A stretch of 35,875 nucleotides of DNA from Candidatus Omnitrophota bacterium (lineage in GTDB: Bacteria > Omnitrophota > Gorgyraeia > Gygaellales > Profunditerraquicolaceae): assembly GCA_018822885.1 (NCBI GenBank), contig JAHJJA010000160.1, positions 1 to 35,875 of the forward strand, given 5' to 3'. The notes beneath the pieces are model-generated. The model saw only the letters and a program-made list of their open reading frames with translations, did no database searches and was not told the origin of the DNA. Positions 17,563 to 25,914 of the stretch are shown in pieces; the stretch's first letter is position 1; the number at the start of each line of letters is the position of its first letter. The translations under genes and the position numbers were made by a program.

Positions 17563-19323
17563 CTATTTCTTCAGTACTTTCTTCAACTCTTCCCTTGTCG
17601 CCTTACCCTCTATTCCAAAGATTTCCTGATTGTCAGTCAAAAACACCGGCCCAAACATGACTTGCAATTCTTTATTAAGGCCGATATTCTGTTTTAACAG
17701 CGATTGCCCTTCTTTACCTCGTGCGCACGCCTTTATTTTAGAAGAGTCAAGCTTGCCCAGGCAATCTTCCCACCAGGTGCTCTTGATATCCTTTGCACGA
17801 CAAATAAGATAATCCCAGAAAATATCGGGGTAATATTTTTGCACGCAAACAGCGCGCAGATATTCCTCGACTTCAGGACTGCCATTTTTCGCGTCAAAAT
17901 TACCGTTATCTTCTACGGCAAGAAAATGCAAAGAAGGTTTTAGGTCCCGTACCGCCAAAAACAATCCTTTGATCCCCTTGTCATATAAGCTGATGAACAA
18001 ATCCAGCCTTCCTTCGATTCTCTCTCTATTCTGATAATAGGATATACCGGCATATTCCGGCTTTAAGAGATAAAACTTGCCCTTTTTATTCGCCTTCTTT
18101 TTAATCTCTTCAAAACCCTTCTCTTTCTCTATTTGCGTAGTAAAAATATACGCGGGCAGACCTTCAATATCAAGCTCTTTGATCAAATCCTTAGCGTTTT
18201 TTTCGGGATAATAAAAATAGGTAGTCTCAAGCCCCGGGAACCTTTTCTTCAACAAAGTAACTAAACTCAAGGTATTGCAAACACTGCATTCCTTGGGAGT
18301 GACTATTATAAGTTCGACCTTAGGCGCCTTAGTGAACTCGCAGGCAGCCTTGATCTCCCCAGCTTTAGAACAGCTGCCGATAAAACCTTTCTTTTTGCAA
18401 TTTATGTCCGAAAAACATTGCGGCAGGATCTTAAGGATCGCGGGATCATCCTTTATCTTATCCGAAAGCCTCAGGTCTTCTGTTTTATGGCTGGTTATTT
18501 TGCCTTTTTCCACATTTAGCAATAATTTTCCCAAATGCCTGCCCTGCCATGCAGTCCTCACTATCAGAGTACCTTTTTTATTGATAGAGGCGGCATCTTG
18601 CGAACTCCCCCTGCCTTCTATCAATACATCTATACCTTCTATATTGTTTATTAATCTTAAATTCTCATCTTCATCGAGATTACTGAGCAGTACGATAATG
18701 CCGGTTCCTTTTTTCTTAAGTTCAGCTACGCACTCTTTTACGGCCTTTTCCGGATCGATTAATTTCGAGCCGGGGGCTTTTTCCTTGATCAATGGCGAGG
18801 TAACACCGATAATGCCGATTTTGACCCCTGATATTTCCTTAATAATATACGGCAGTGTATTCTCAAGCCTTGCATTGCAGGAGATGACTTTAAGGCCGCT
18901 GTCCGTAATCTCTTTCTCAAAGAAACCTTTCCCTAAATTAAGCTCATCTTCTCCGAGGGCCACGGCATCATATTTCATAATCCCCATGCTTTTTAGGTTT
19001 ATCAGGGTGCGCTTGGTATCAAGCTCTGTGCCCTGCGTATAATCATCGATAAGCCCGCCGGCGAAGAAATTACCCGTATCCAAAAGCAATGCTTCGGGAT
19101 GATTCTTTCTGATCTCCTGCACTAGGCTAGCGCGCCTTGCCACTCCGCCATCAGGCTCTATCGGGCAGTTACAGGGGTAGATCATAGCGTGAGTTTCGCC
19201 GCTGTAAATTATCGCGATCTCCTTAGCATAAGAGTTAAGCACAAAGCTTAAGAATATAAACGAAAAACTCAAAAATAAGAAGCTTGTATATTTATTTTTT
19301 ATTTTTGATTTCTTATCTTTCAT
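17563..19323 (-). CDS. Exported UshA/5'-nucleotidase-like protein with C-terminal thioredoxin-like domain
   Basis: A 586-aa protein with a signal peptide (hydrophobic 13-32, then SYAKE). Residues 36-280 follow the metallophosphoesterase fold of the UshA/SoxB group but the metal sites are altered: GETH for N-D-x-H, DTGNFF for the usual D-x-GD, GEDE for GNHE, LLSN for LSH, and EGRGSS for GHSH. It has a PCNC pair (C51, C53) followed by GGVARR, a mark I recall from UshA-like (seleno)protein families. Residues 336-430 look thioredoxin-like with CSVC (346-349) and a GLPAYIF cis-Pro-like turn; extra cysteines occur at 303, 309, 318 and 328. A periplasmic redox role is inferred, with phosphatase activity doubtful. 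GAGGAAAG precedes the ATG; it lies 9 nt after serA. Confidence 0.7.
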   Translation of the reverse strand: MKDKKSKIKNKYTSFLFLSFSFIFLSFVLNSYAKEIAIIYSGETHAMIYPCNCPIEPDGGVARRASLVQEIRKNHPEALLLDTGNFFAGGLIDDYTQGTELDTKRTLINLKSMGIMKYDAVALGEDELNLGKGFFEKEITDSGLKVISCNARLENTLPYIIKEISGVKIGIIGVTSPLIKEKAPGSKLIDPEKAVKECVAELKKKGTGIIVLLSNLDEDENLRLINNIEGIDVLIEGRGSSQDAASINKKGTLIVRTAWQGRHLGKLLLNVEKGKITSHKTEDLRLSDKIKDDPAILKILPQCFSDINCKKKGFIGSCSKAGEIKAACEFTKAPKVELIIVTPKECSVCNTLSLVTLLKKRFPGLETTYFYYPEKNAKDLIKELDIEGLPAYIFTTQIEKEKGFEEIKKKANKKGKFYLLKPEYAGISYYQNRERIEGRLDLFISLYDKGIKGLFLAVRDLKPSLHFLAVEDNGNFDAKNGSPEVEEYLRAVCVQKYYPDIFWDYLICRAKDIKSTWWEDCLGKLDSSKIKACARGKEGQSLLKQNIGLNKELQVMFGPVFLTDNQEIFGIEGKATREELKKVLKK

Positions 19324-19332
19324 ATTCTTTCC

Positions 19333-20916
19333 TCATATCCTTATCACCTTTACCGATAAAACATTCTCTATTTTTCTGACCTTATCCAGGACCTCCGGAG
19401 ATACTTGGCTGTCCACATTCAAAACGCTGATCGCTTTTCCTCCCGGCTCGTCGCGGCCAAAAGTCATAGTCGCGATATTGATGCCACACTTGCCAAAAAA
19501 TGTTCCGAGATTACCGATTACCCCGGGCTTATCCCAATTCTGGATAAAAACCATTTCCCCCTCCGGCTGGCACTCTAAATAATACTTATCTATTTTTACA
19601 ATGCGCGGCTTCTTATTGGAGGATAATGTCCCGCAGACTTTTCTAGACTCTTTATCAGTTTTTATCTCCAAGGTAATAAGCGTGACAAATTCCTCCTCCG
19701 AGGAAGTCTTTGCCTCATTTATCTTGACCCCTCTTTCCTTTGCCAGGGCCGTGGAATTAATAAAGTTCACAGTTTCCTGCAAGACGGGTTTTAATGTGCC
19801 TTTTACCAAGGCAAGCGTCAAGGGAGTCAAATCATGTTTGATTATCTCTCCGCTATAAGTGATATTGACCTCTTGGAGCCTTCCTTCAGCAAGCTGACTG
19901 GCAAAAGCACCGAGTCTCTCCGCAAGATTTATGTAAGGCTCGATAATCCTGGAGACTTCCGGTTCTAAACAGGGATAATTTGCGGCATTACGAATCCCCT
20001 TGCCTAAAAGCGCATCTCTTACTATCTCTGCCACCTCGATCGCTACATTCACCTGCGCCTCTTCAGTAGAAGCGCCCAAATGAGGAGTCAGAACAACGCC
20101 ATCTAACTTCAAAAGCTCGCTCTCCGCAAGAAGCGGCTCTTTTTCAAATACATCGAGGGCAGCTCCGGCGACCTTGCCTTCTTTGATCGCAGCAATAAGT
20201 CCCTCCTCATCAATAATGCCTCCTCTTGCGCAATTGATTATACGCACACCCTTTTTCATGATTGCAAATTGAGGAGCAGAAATCACATGTTTTGTCTCAT
20301 CCGTCAAAGGGGTGTGCACGGTAATATAATCTGATTTCTCAAGAAGCTCCTTTAACTCGACTACTTCTACTCCGAGGCTACTGGCCACATCAACCGAAAG
20401 AAAAGGATCATAAGCAAGCACGTTCATTCCAAATGACAAGGCGCGCTTTGCTACTTCCCGGCCTATCCTTCCGAAACCGACGATCCCCAGGCTCTTACCG
20501 TAAAGCTCGACGCCCATAAATTTAGAGCGCTTCCATTCCCCTTTTTTCATCGAAGCGTTAGCCTGGGCTATATTTCTTGAAAGGGACAAAATCATACTTA
20601 TAGTGTGCTCTGCAGTAGAGATCGTATTGCCTCCGGGAGTATTCATGACAATAATGCCTTTTTGCGTAGCAGAATCTAAATCCACGTTATCCAACCCTAC
20701 TCCGGCGCGGCCAATAACTTTTAATTTTGAAGCCGCCGCAATAATATCTTTAGTGACCTTAGTAGCGCTTCTTACCACAAGAGCGTCATAATCCTTGATT
20801 TTTTCTTTTAACGCATCCGGTTTTAAATCAGTGACAACATCGACAGTGAACTCTTTAACATCCTTGAGTATCTGCACCCCTTCTTCAGATAATGGATCGC
20901 TGATCAAGATCTTCAT
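19333..20916 (-). CDS. serA: D-3-phosphoglycerate dehydrogenase
   Basis: First step of serine synthesis. With the ATG at 20916 it has 527 aa, matching the long bacterial type. The NAD-binding motif GIVGFGRIGREVAKRA, the active-site NCARGGIIDE and TPHLGAST (catalytic His) are present, followed by the intervening ASB domain and a C-terminal ACT domain (NWDKPGVIGNLGTFFGKCGINIATM) for likely serine feedback. The 65-residue upstream extension in the track is rejected: it lies inside pilT, is arginine-rich and unlike SerA, whereas GGAGGG lies 5 nt before MKILISD. A class V aminotransferase two genes upstream may supply the next step. Confidence 0.97.
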   Translation of the reverse strand: MKILISDPLSEEGVQILKDVKEFTVDVVTDLKPDALKEKIKDYDALVVRSATKVTKDIIAAASKLKVIGRAGVGLDNVDLDSATQKGIIVMNTPGGNTISTAEHTISMILSLSRNIAQANASMKKGEWKRSKFMGVELYGKSLGIVGFGRIGREVAKRALSFGMNVLAYDPFLSVDVASSLGVEVVELKELLEKSDYITVHTPLTDETKHVISAPQFAIMKKGVRIINCARGGIIDEEGLIAAIKEGKVAGAALDVFEKEPLLAESELLKLDGVVLTPHLGASTEEAQVNVAIEVAEIVRDALLGKGIRNAANYPCLEPEVSRIIEPYINLAERLGAFASQLAEGRLQEVNITYSGEIIKHDLTPLTLALVKGTLKPVLQETVNFINSTALAKERGVKINEAKTSSEEEFVTLITLEIKTDKESRKVCGTLSSNKKPRIVKIDKYYLECQPEGEMVFIQNWDKPGVIGNLGTFFGKCGINIATMTFGRDEPGGKAISVLNVDSQVSPEVLDKVRKIENVLSVKVIRI

Positions 20917-20932
20917 CGTAACCCTCCTAATT

Positions 20933-22312
20933 CTAAGTACGCTTCTTAATATGCATATCATAAACCTCAGAGCTAATCTTGCCTTCTTCAAATAACCTAG
21001 TAATTGAATCCTCCATAAGATGCATATTGGCCTTGCTGCCGGTCTGCACAACTGACGGAATCTGAACAAAATCTTCTGTATAAATAAGCCTGCGTATTGC
21101 CGTATTAGCAACGCAGACCTCGGTCGCTACTACGCGTCCGGTACCGTCTTTTTTCATTAAAAGCCTCTGGTTGATCGAGGCTCGGAAACACTGGGAAAGC
21201 CGGTTACAAAGAAGACGGCGCTGCTCCGCAGGAAACAAACTAATAATCCGCTCAAATGTCTGCACAGTATCAGTAGCATGAATAGATGTAATAACCAAGT
21301 GACCGGTTTCAGCCGCCTGAACGACTATCTCAAGAGTTTCGGCGTCAAAACTCTCACCCACAACAATCACGTCAGGATCCTGCCTGAGAGCCGCTCTTAA
21401 ACCACTGGCAAAACTCGTCACATCGATACCGACCTCGCGCTGTTTAACGATCGCTTTTTCATTCTTATGCACATACTCAATAGGCTGCTCAAGGGATAAA
21501 ATTACTCCACCGCGACGTTTATTAATATAATCCACCATGGCATTTATCGTAGTCGTCTTGCCTGCCCCTGAGGGACCGGAAACAAAAATAATCCCATCTT
21601 TTAAAAGGCTGATCTTGTGAATAATCTCCGGCAGCCCGAGTTCCTCCCGCGCCTTAATAAAAGATTGGATCTTACGAAAAACTACTTCCGGTACACCCCG
21701 TTGCTGATAAACGCTTACGCGAAACCGCGAACCATTCCTTAACGTGAAGGCAAAATCAAAATCCCTGACTTTCTCAAAAATGGCAAGCTGTTCTGAATTT
21801 AAAAGGCTATAAACCATCTCGGTGATCTCTTCCCCGCTTAATATTTGTTCGGATAAAGGTTTAATTACCCCGAATATGCGCACCATAGGCGGAGAATTAA
21901 AAGTGAGGTGTAAATCAGAAACATCCTTCTTATCAATGTTTTCTAAAAGCAGGTAAATATCCGTACGCTCAAGACGGCTTTTTATTTCTTCTTTATCCTG
22001 AGCAGGAGGATCAATAAATTCAATCCCGATAGCATAAGTAGTATCGGAAATCCGCTCTAAACGAACCACTCGAGCTTCAAGCTCTATAATGCTAACAGGC
22101 TCTCCGAGAAGAGACAATTCAATTTTTAAAACAGTGTCTAGAGGGATCTGGTTTTTAGTTTCAAACAATAAACCGGAAGCGCTAATATTAACGCTAACAG
22201 CATGATAAGTAAGATTCTTTAAGCCGTCACCGACAATTTGATATTTGAAACGAACGCGTAAACGTAGGCGCCGCTCTTTTCTTTTTTCTACAAAATCTTT
22301 TAACTTAATCAC
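20933..22312 (-). CDS. pilT: PilZ-PilT fusion: type IV pilus retraction-type ATPase with N-terminal c-di-GMP-binding domain
   Basis: A 459-aa protein starting with GTG (AGGGGGG upstream). Residues 1-105 are a PilZ domain: the Arg motif RKERR (11-15) and NISASG (42-47) match RxxxR and (D/N)xSxxG for c-di-GMP. Residues 115-455 are a PilT-type secretion ATPase with Walker A GPSGAGKT (246-253), the Asp-box/Walker B region DPDVIVVGE and the His box TGHLVITSIHA. Typical PilT is about 350 aa without PilZ. It may drive pilus retraction or a related motor under direct c-di-GMP control. No other pil gene is in the window; it sits between the aminotransferase and serA, 16-20 nt from each. PilU is an alternative name. 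Confidence 0.9.
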   Translation of the reverse strand: MIKLKDFVEKRKERRLRLRVRFKYQIVGDGLKNLTYHAVSVNISASGLLFETKNQIPLDTVLKIELSLLGEPVSIIELEARVVRLERISDTTYAIGIEFIDPPAQDKEEIKSRLERTDIYLLLENIDKKDVSDLHLTFNSPPMVRIFGVIKPLSEQILSGEEITEMVYSLLNSEQLAIFEKVRDFDFAFTLRNGSRFRVSVYQQRGVPEVVFRKIQSFIKAREELGLPEIIHKISLLKDGIIFVSGPSGAGKTTTINAMVDYINKRRGGVILSLEQPIEYVHKNEKAIVKQREVGIDVTSFASGLRAALRQDPDVIVVGESFDAETLEIVVQAAETGHLVITSIHATDTVQTFERIISLFPAEQRRLLCNRLSQCFRASINQRLLMKKDGTGRVVATEVCVANTAIRRLIYTEDFVQIPSVVQTGSKANMHLMEDSITRLFEEGKISSEVYDMHIKKRT

Positions 22313-22332
22313 ACTTATACCCCCCTATCTGC

Positions 22333-23469
22333 CTATTTCAAGAATTCCTCTTCTGCTGCCCTGACACCCTTGCCCATCTCGAATTTATGGCCCATCTGCG
22401 CAAGGACCTTTTCAAGGCAGGAGATCCCCGCGATGATATCGAACTCCTCGATAAAACCCATATGCGCTATCCTGATAAGCTTTCCCTTCATCTCGCCCTG
22501 TCCTCCGGCGATAGTAACACCGTAAGTATCACGCATAGTCTTGACAAGTTTTTCTCCGTCTAAGCCCTGCGGCACCTTTGCCGCTGTAACCACATCAGAA
22601 GCTGCGGTAGGAGCAAACAGCCCTAAGCCGAGCGCTTGTACCGCTACCCTTGTGGCATCCGCCATTTTCTTATGGCGCGCAAAGACCTTTTCCAGTCCGT
22701 CCTCCTTGATCATTGCTAAAGCCTCATTAAGCGCTATGATCAAAGTTATCGCCGGAGTAAAAGGAGTATCGGTCTTGTCTATTGCTTTCTTGGCCTTTCG
22801 TAAATCGAAATAGTACCTCGGAGACTTTGAGGCCTCGATTAATTTGAAAGCCTTAGGGCTCACCGAAATAAATCCTAAACCCGGAGGAAGCATAAGGCCT
22901 TTTTGCGAACCGGAGACTACCACATCGCAAAACCATTCATCGGTTTTTAAATCAATAGCCCCTAAACCGCTAATGGCGTCTACCACCAAGACTGCTTCCG
23001 TTTTATTAACCACTTCCCCGATGGCTTTAATATCATTTACAACGCCTGTAGAAGTCTCGCATAAAGTCGTAAATACCACCTTGATCTTTGGATTAGCCTT
23101 TAATCTTTTTTCGATTTCAAGCGGGCTTACGGCTTTGCCCCACTCAACATCGATAATCTCGGCGTTGATCCCATAGGGCTTGCACAACTCTGCCCATCTT
23201 TCCCCGAATTTACCACCCTGTACGCTTAAAGCGGTATCACCGGGAGAAAGTAAATTAATAACCGAAGCCTCCATGGCGCCGGTTCCTGAAGAAGCCAGAA
23301 TGAAGACATCGTTCTTTGTCTGAAATACATACTTTAGCCCCTCTGTCGCCTCTTTTAATATCGCCTGAAATTGCGGCGTGCGATGATGTATTATCGGCCT
23401 GCTCATCGCTTCGGAAACTTTCGGCGGTAAAGGAGTGGGACCTGGGGTGAGAAGATAGTTCTTACGCAT
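22333..23469 (-). CDS. Class V aminotransferase (alanine-glyoxylate / serine-pyruvate type; possible phosphoserine aminotransferase role)
   Basis: PLP enzyme of 378 aa. LLTPGPTPLPPKV near the N-terminus, the cofactor segment ASSGTGAMEA (59-68), VVDAISGLG, and PLP-lysine K190 in SGSQKGLMLPPGLGF identify the alanine-glyoxylate aminotransferase branch of class V. In several anaerobes and archaea a protein of this branch accompanies serA and is thought to act in serine synthesis in place of SerC; here serA is one gene away in the same direction, so that role is inferred. GGAGG precedes the ATG. It follows clpP after an 83-nt gap with repeat copy C. Confidence 0.88.
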   Translation of the reverse strand: MRKNYLLTPGPTPLPPKVSEAMSRPIIHHRTPQFQAILKEATEGLKYVFQTKNDVFILASSGTGAMEASVINLLSPGDTALSVQGGKFGERWAELCKPYGINAEIIDVEWGKAVSPLEIEKRLKANPKIKVVFTTLCETSTGVVNDIKAIGEVVNKTEAVLVVDAISGLGAIDLKTDEWFCDVVVSGSQKGLMLPPGLGFISVSPKAFKLIEASKSPRYYFDLRKAKKAIDKTDTPFTPAITLIIALNEALAMIKEDGLEKVFARHKKMADATRVAVQALGLGLFAPTAASDVVTAAKVPQGLDGEKLVKTMRDTYGVTIAGGQGEMKGKLIRIAHMGFIEEFDIIAGISCLEKVLAQMGHKFEMGKGVRAAEEEFLK

Positions 23470-23489
23470 GTGTATCCTCCGTATTAATT

Positions 23490-23547
23490 GGATTACAAGT
23501 CACAAGAGGATTACTTATGACTTTGTGACATTGTAACCTTATGACTA
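23490..23547. repeat. Intergenic palindromic repeat copy C
   Basis: Arms GGATTACAAGTCACAA and TTGTGACATTGTAACC pair over about 15 bp with one bulge, around a loop containing CTTATGAC. A further CTTATGAC word follows. It lies 5 nt after the clpP stop codon and shares its right arm with copy B. Confidence 0.65.
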
Positions 23548-23552
23548 TGTTA

Positions 23553-24161
23553 TTATTTCTGTTTTCCGGGGACGATCACTTCATCGATAAGGCCGTACTC
23601 CCTTGCTTCCTGTGCGGACATAAAGAAGTCGCGATCGGTATCCTTCTGAATCTTTTCCAAAGGCTGACCGGAGTGAGTTGCTAATATCCCGTTTATCCTG
23701 TCGCGCATCAACAAGATTTCTTTAGCATGGCGGGAGATATCCTCCGCTGCCCCCTGCACTCCACCCCAAGGCTGATGGATCATAACCCTGGAATTAGGCA
23801 AAGTGTGACGCTTACCCTTGGTGCCGGCGCATAAAAGCAAAGCACCCATGCTGGAAGCCTGTCCTACGCAATAAGTGGCTACATCACATTTTACAAACTG
23901 CATGGTATCGTAAATAGCTAGCCCGCTTGTAACCGAACCCCCCGGAGAATTGATGTAAATACTGATATCCTTAGTCACATCCTCCATCTGCAAAAACAGC
24001 ATTTGGGCGACGATCAGGTTAGCCACATAATCATCGATTGGGGTGCCGATAAAGACAATGCGGTCCTTTAGAAGGCGCGAATAAATATCGTATGCGCGCT
24101 CATAACCGCGCGAGGTCTGTTCGATAACCATCGGAACCAATGTTTGATTTTTGATATCCAT
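23553..24161 (-). CDS. clpP: ATP-dependent Clp protease proteolytic subunit
   Basis: Serine protease subunit forming the tetradecameric Clp barrel. The catalytic triad is visible with family spacing: Ser104 in [11 protein letters not shown], His129 in [10 protein letters not shown], and Asp178 at the end of KDTDRD. The 202 aa match the family. GGAGG precedes the ATG. It lies 29 nt after trigger factor, the common tig-clpP order; clpX, which usually follows, is absent here and the next gene is an aminotransferase. Confidence 0.97.
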   Translation of the reverse strand: MDIKNQTLVPMVIEQTSRGYERAYDIYSRLLKDRIVFIGTPIDDYVANLIVAQMLFLQMEDVTKDISIYINSPGGSVTSGLAIYDTMQFVKCDVATYCVGQASSMGALLLCAGTKGKRHTLPNSRVMIHQPWGGVQGAAEDISRHAKEILLMRDRINGILATHSGQPLEKIQKDTDRDFFMSAQEAREYGLIDEVIVPGKQK

Positions 24162-24190
24162 GTTTACCTCCGGTTTTAAATGTTACAGGG

Positions 24191-25069
24191 TTAAGCCTCT
24201 TCCTGCCACTGTGCTTCTCTAAGCAGCATCTCCATCACCTTGCGAGGCATGTGATCGTCAAGGACTATACTTTCTTTTTTGGCTATATCGGCAAGCGCAA
24301 GGTATACCCTGACCTGTTTTTCTGCGTCAGGCTGAAGTTCTTTAGTGAGAGTCGTATCCTGTTCGTCGATTTTCTCGCGGGGAACGCCTTTTAACGCAAG
24401 GTCTACCTTTGCCTGGCGCACCATATCCGCCACCTGACGATTCACCATCGATTGAGGCACTTTAAAATCCAGCCCCTTCATCACACTCTCGATGATCTCA
24501 TTCTCTATCCTCTGGCGCTCCTGGTTCTCTTTATGCGCAAAGGCCTGACGCTCTATTGCTTTTTCTAATTCCGCCAGATTCGGATAACCCAGGCCCTTAG
24601 CAAAACCGTCATCCAGGGAATCGAGCTTGCGGGATTCTTTAAGAGAGTCAAGATTCCGCTTGATTTCTTCCGCAGAAACAGAGACTTTCTTGTATTTGAT
24701 CTTGATGCCTTTATAATCCTTTGCGTTTATCTCCGGACTTACTTCAACCGTAGCCTTAAAAGAAAGGTTTACCCTATCCAGCTTGACATCGGCGATCTCC
24801 GGCAATTCAATGACATCCAGCTTCTCCTGGTCAATGGCCTGATTATAAACATCCGGCACTAAATCTTTGAGCACCTGTTCGTGAACAAGGGAGGAATACT
24901 GCTTCTCGACCATGTCGCGAGGGGCATGCCCGGGACGAAAACCGGGGATCTTTGCCTCTTGCGTAACTTTCTTAAAAACTTCTTCGAATTTATTCTTTAC
25001 TAAATCTCCGCTAACCTCAATAATAAGTTCGCGCTTGTTGTTATCAAGTTTCTTTACTTCGATCTTCAT
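24191..25069 (-). CDS. tig: Trigger factor lacking the PPIase domain
   Basis: Ribosome-bound chaperone for nascent chains. The N-terminal ribosome-binding domain (1-about 115) has the signature GFRPGHAP, with His in place of the usual Lys in GFRxGKxP. Residues after VSAEEIKRNLDSLKE, where the roughly 100-aa FKBP-type PPIase normally lies, run straight to DDGFAKGLGYPNLAELEKAI, the start of the C-terminal arm domain. The 292 aa versus about 430 fit deletion of just that domain. AGGAAAGG precedes the ATG. It is upstream of clpP. The gap before it holds repeat D and a possible weak promoter (TTGGCT, 18-19 nt, TATAAA). Confidence 0.92.
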   Translation of the reverse strand: MKIEVKKLDNNKRELIIEVSGDLVKNKFEEVFKKVTQEAKIPGFRPGHAPRDMVEKQYSSLVHEQVLKDLVPDVYNQAIDQEKLDVIELPEIADVKLDRVNLSFKATVEVSPEINAKDYKGIKIKYKKVSVSAEEIKRNLDSLKESRKLDSLDDGFAKGLGYPNLAELEKAIERQAFAHKENQERQRIENEIIESVMKGLDFKVPQSMVNRQVADMVRQAKVDLALKGVPREKIDEQDTTLTKELQPDAEKQVRVYLALADIAKKESIVLDDHMPRKVMEMLLREAQWQEEA

Positions 25070-25084
25070 CTCTTTCCTTTCCTG

Positions 25085-25130
25085 TCCCGCACCTTTTTAC
25101 CACTTAAAATAGATTTATAAAACGTGCGGG
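25085..25130 (-). promoter_or_regulatory. Long-loop stem in the tig leader with possible -10 box
   Basis: CCCGCAC and GTGCGGG (7 bp perfect) enclose an AT-rich loop of about 30 nt that includes TATAAA, ending 16 nt before the tig ATG. A weak TTGGCT lies 18-19 nt upstream of the -10-like box. It may be a promoter whose transcript or DNA folds, or chance. Confidence 0.35.
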
Positions 25131-25140
25131 ATAACTTCAG

Positions 25141-25185
25141 CCAATGACTTATGTTCTCCGCCTCCGGCGGCTCCATAAGTCATGG
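25141..25185. repeat. Intergenic palindromic repeat copy D with GC-rich core
   Basis: Outer arms CCAATGACTTATG and CATAAGTCATGG (12 bp around one bulge) enclose a second palindrome CCGCC-tcc-GGCGG. It starts 6 nt after the lptB stop. It shares the CATAAGTCAT word with copies A and C. No T-run follows on either strand, so a classical terminator is unlikely. Confidence 0.7.
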
Positions 25186-25191
25186 ATTCAC

Positions 25192-25914
25192 TTACATCCT
25201 AAACTTTTCGCCCAGATAAATCTGACGTGCCTGCGGGTTATTAATCAGTTCTTCGGCTGTACCTGAAATAAGTATTTTGCCTTCTGCGATCAAATAAGCT
25301 CTATCGGTTATGGAAAGGGTCTCTCTCACATTGTGGTCCGTAAGTAAAATCCCAAGCCCCTTCTCCCTTAACTCTTTGATGATTTCCTGCGCCTCATTCA
25401 CAACGATCGGATCTATCCCCGAAAACGGCTCATCCAGAAGTATGAAAGACGGATTAGTTACCAGCGCCCGGGTTATCTCAAGGCGCCTTCTCTCTCCTCC
25501 GGACAAGGTATAAGCCTTGCTCTTTGCCAAATGCGCGATATTAAGCTCCTCAAGGAGTTTCTGGAGCCTGCGCTTTCTTTCTATCCTGGAGATCGGCAAC
25601 GTCTCAAGAATAGCCATTATATTCTGTTCCACGCTAAGCTTCTTAAAAACCGAAGATTCCTGCGCCAGATACCCAATACCCAGACGCGCGCGCTCGTGGA
25701 TAGAAAACTGCGTAATATCATTATTGTCGTAAATAATCGAGCCCCGCTCAGGGGGGATAATACCTACGACCATATAAAAGGTAGTGGTTTTGCCGGCGCC
25801 ATTGGGGCCCAATAAGCCCACTATCTCGCTGCGCTTTACAAGGATATCAACGCCTTTTACGACTTGCCTTCCGCCGTAACTTTTAGATAAACCCTTAATT
25901 TCCAGCAGATGCAT
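25192..25914 (-). CDS. lptB: LPS export ABC transporter ATPase LptB
   Basis: Cytoplasmic ATPase powering LPS extraction from the inner membrane with LptFG. The 240 aa match. Walker A GPNGAGKTT, the signature LSGGERRRLEI, Walker B FILLDEPFSGIDP and the switch His in LTDHNVRET are all present; the LptB subfamily is indicated by GIGYLAQESSVFKKLSVEQNI. It overlaps the LptC-LptA gene by 20 nt. CGGAGGATC lies before the ATG inside that gene. lptF and lptG are not in the window. Confidence 0.96.
   Translation of the reverse strand: MHLLEIKGLSKSYGGRQVVKGVDILVKRSEIVGLLGPNGAGKTTTFYMVVGIIPPERGSIIYDNNDITQFSIHERARLGIGYLAQESSVFKKLSVEQNIMAILETLPISRIERKRRLQKLLEELNIAHLAKSKAYTLSGGERRRLEITRALVTNPSFILLDEPFSGIDPIVVNEAQEIIKELREKGLGILLTDHNVRETLSITDRAYLIAEGKILISGTAEELINNPQARQIYLGEKFRM

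Noticed and set aside
18275-19042. 255-aa plus-strand ORF
   Set aside because: Shadow of the UshA-like gene; Ser/Leu/Pro-rich translation with no family features.
20917-21111. 65-residue N-terminal extension of SerA in the ORF track
   Set aside because: It lies inside pilT, has an Arg-rich composition unlike SerA, and a strong GGAGGG sits just before the ATG at 20916.
25141-25185. Intrinsic terminator after lptB
   Set aside because: The stem is strong, but no T-run follows on either strand, and the sequence shares words with the repeat family.
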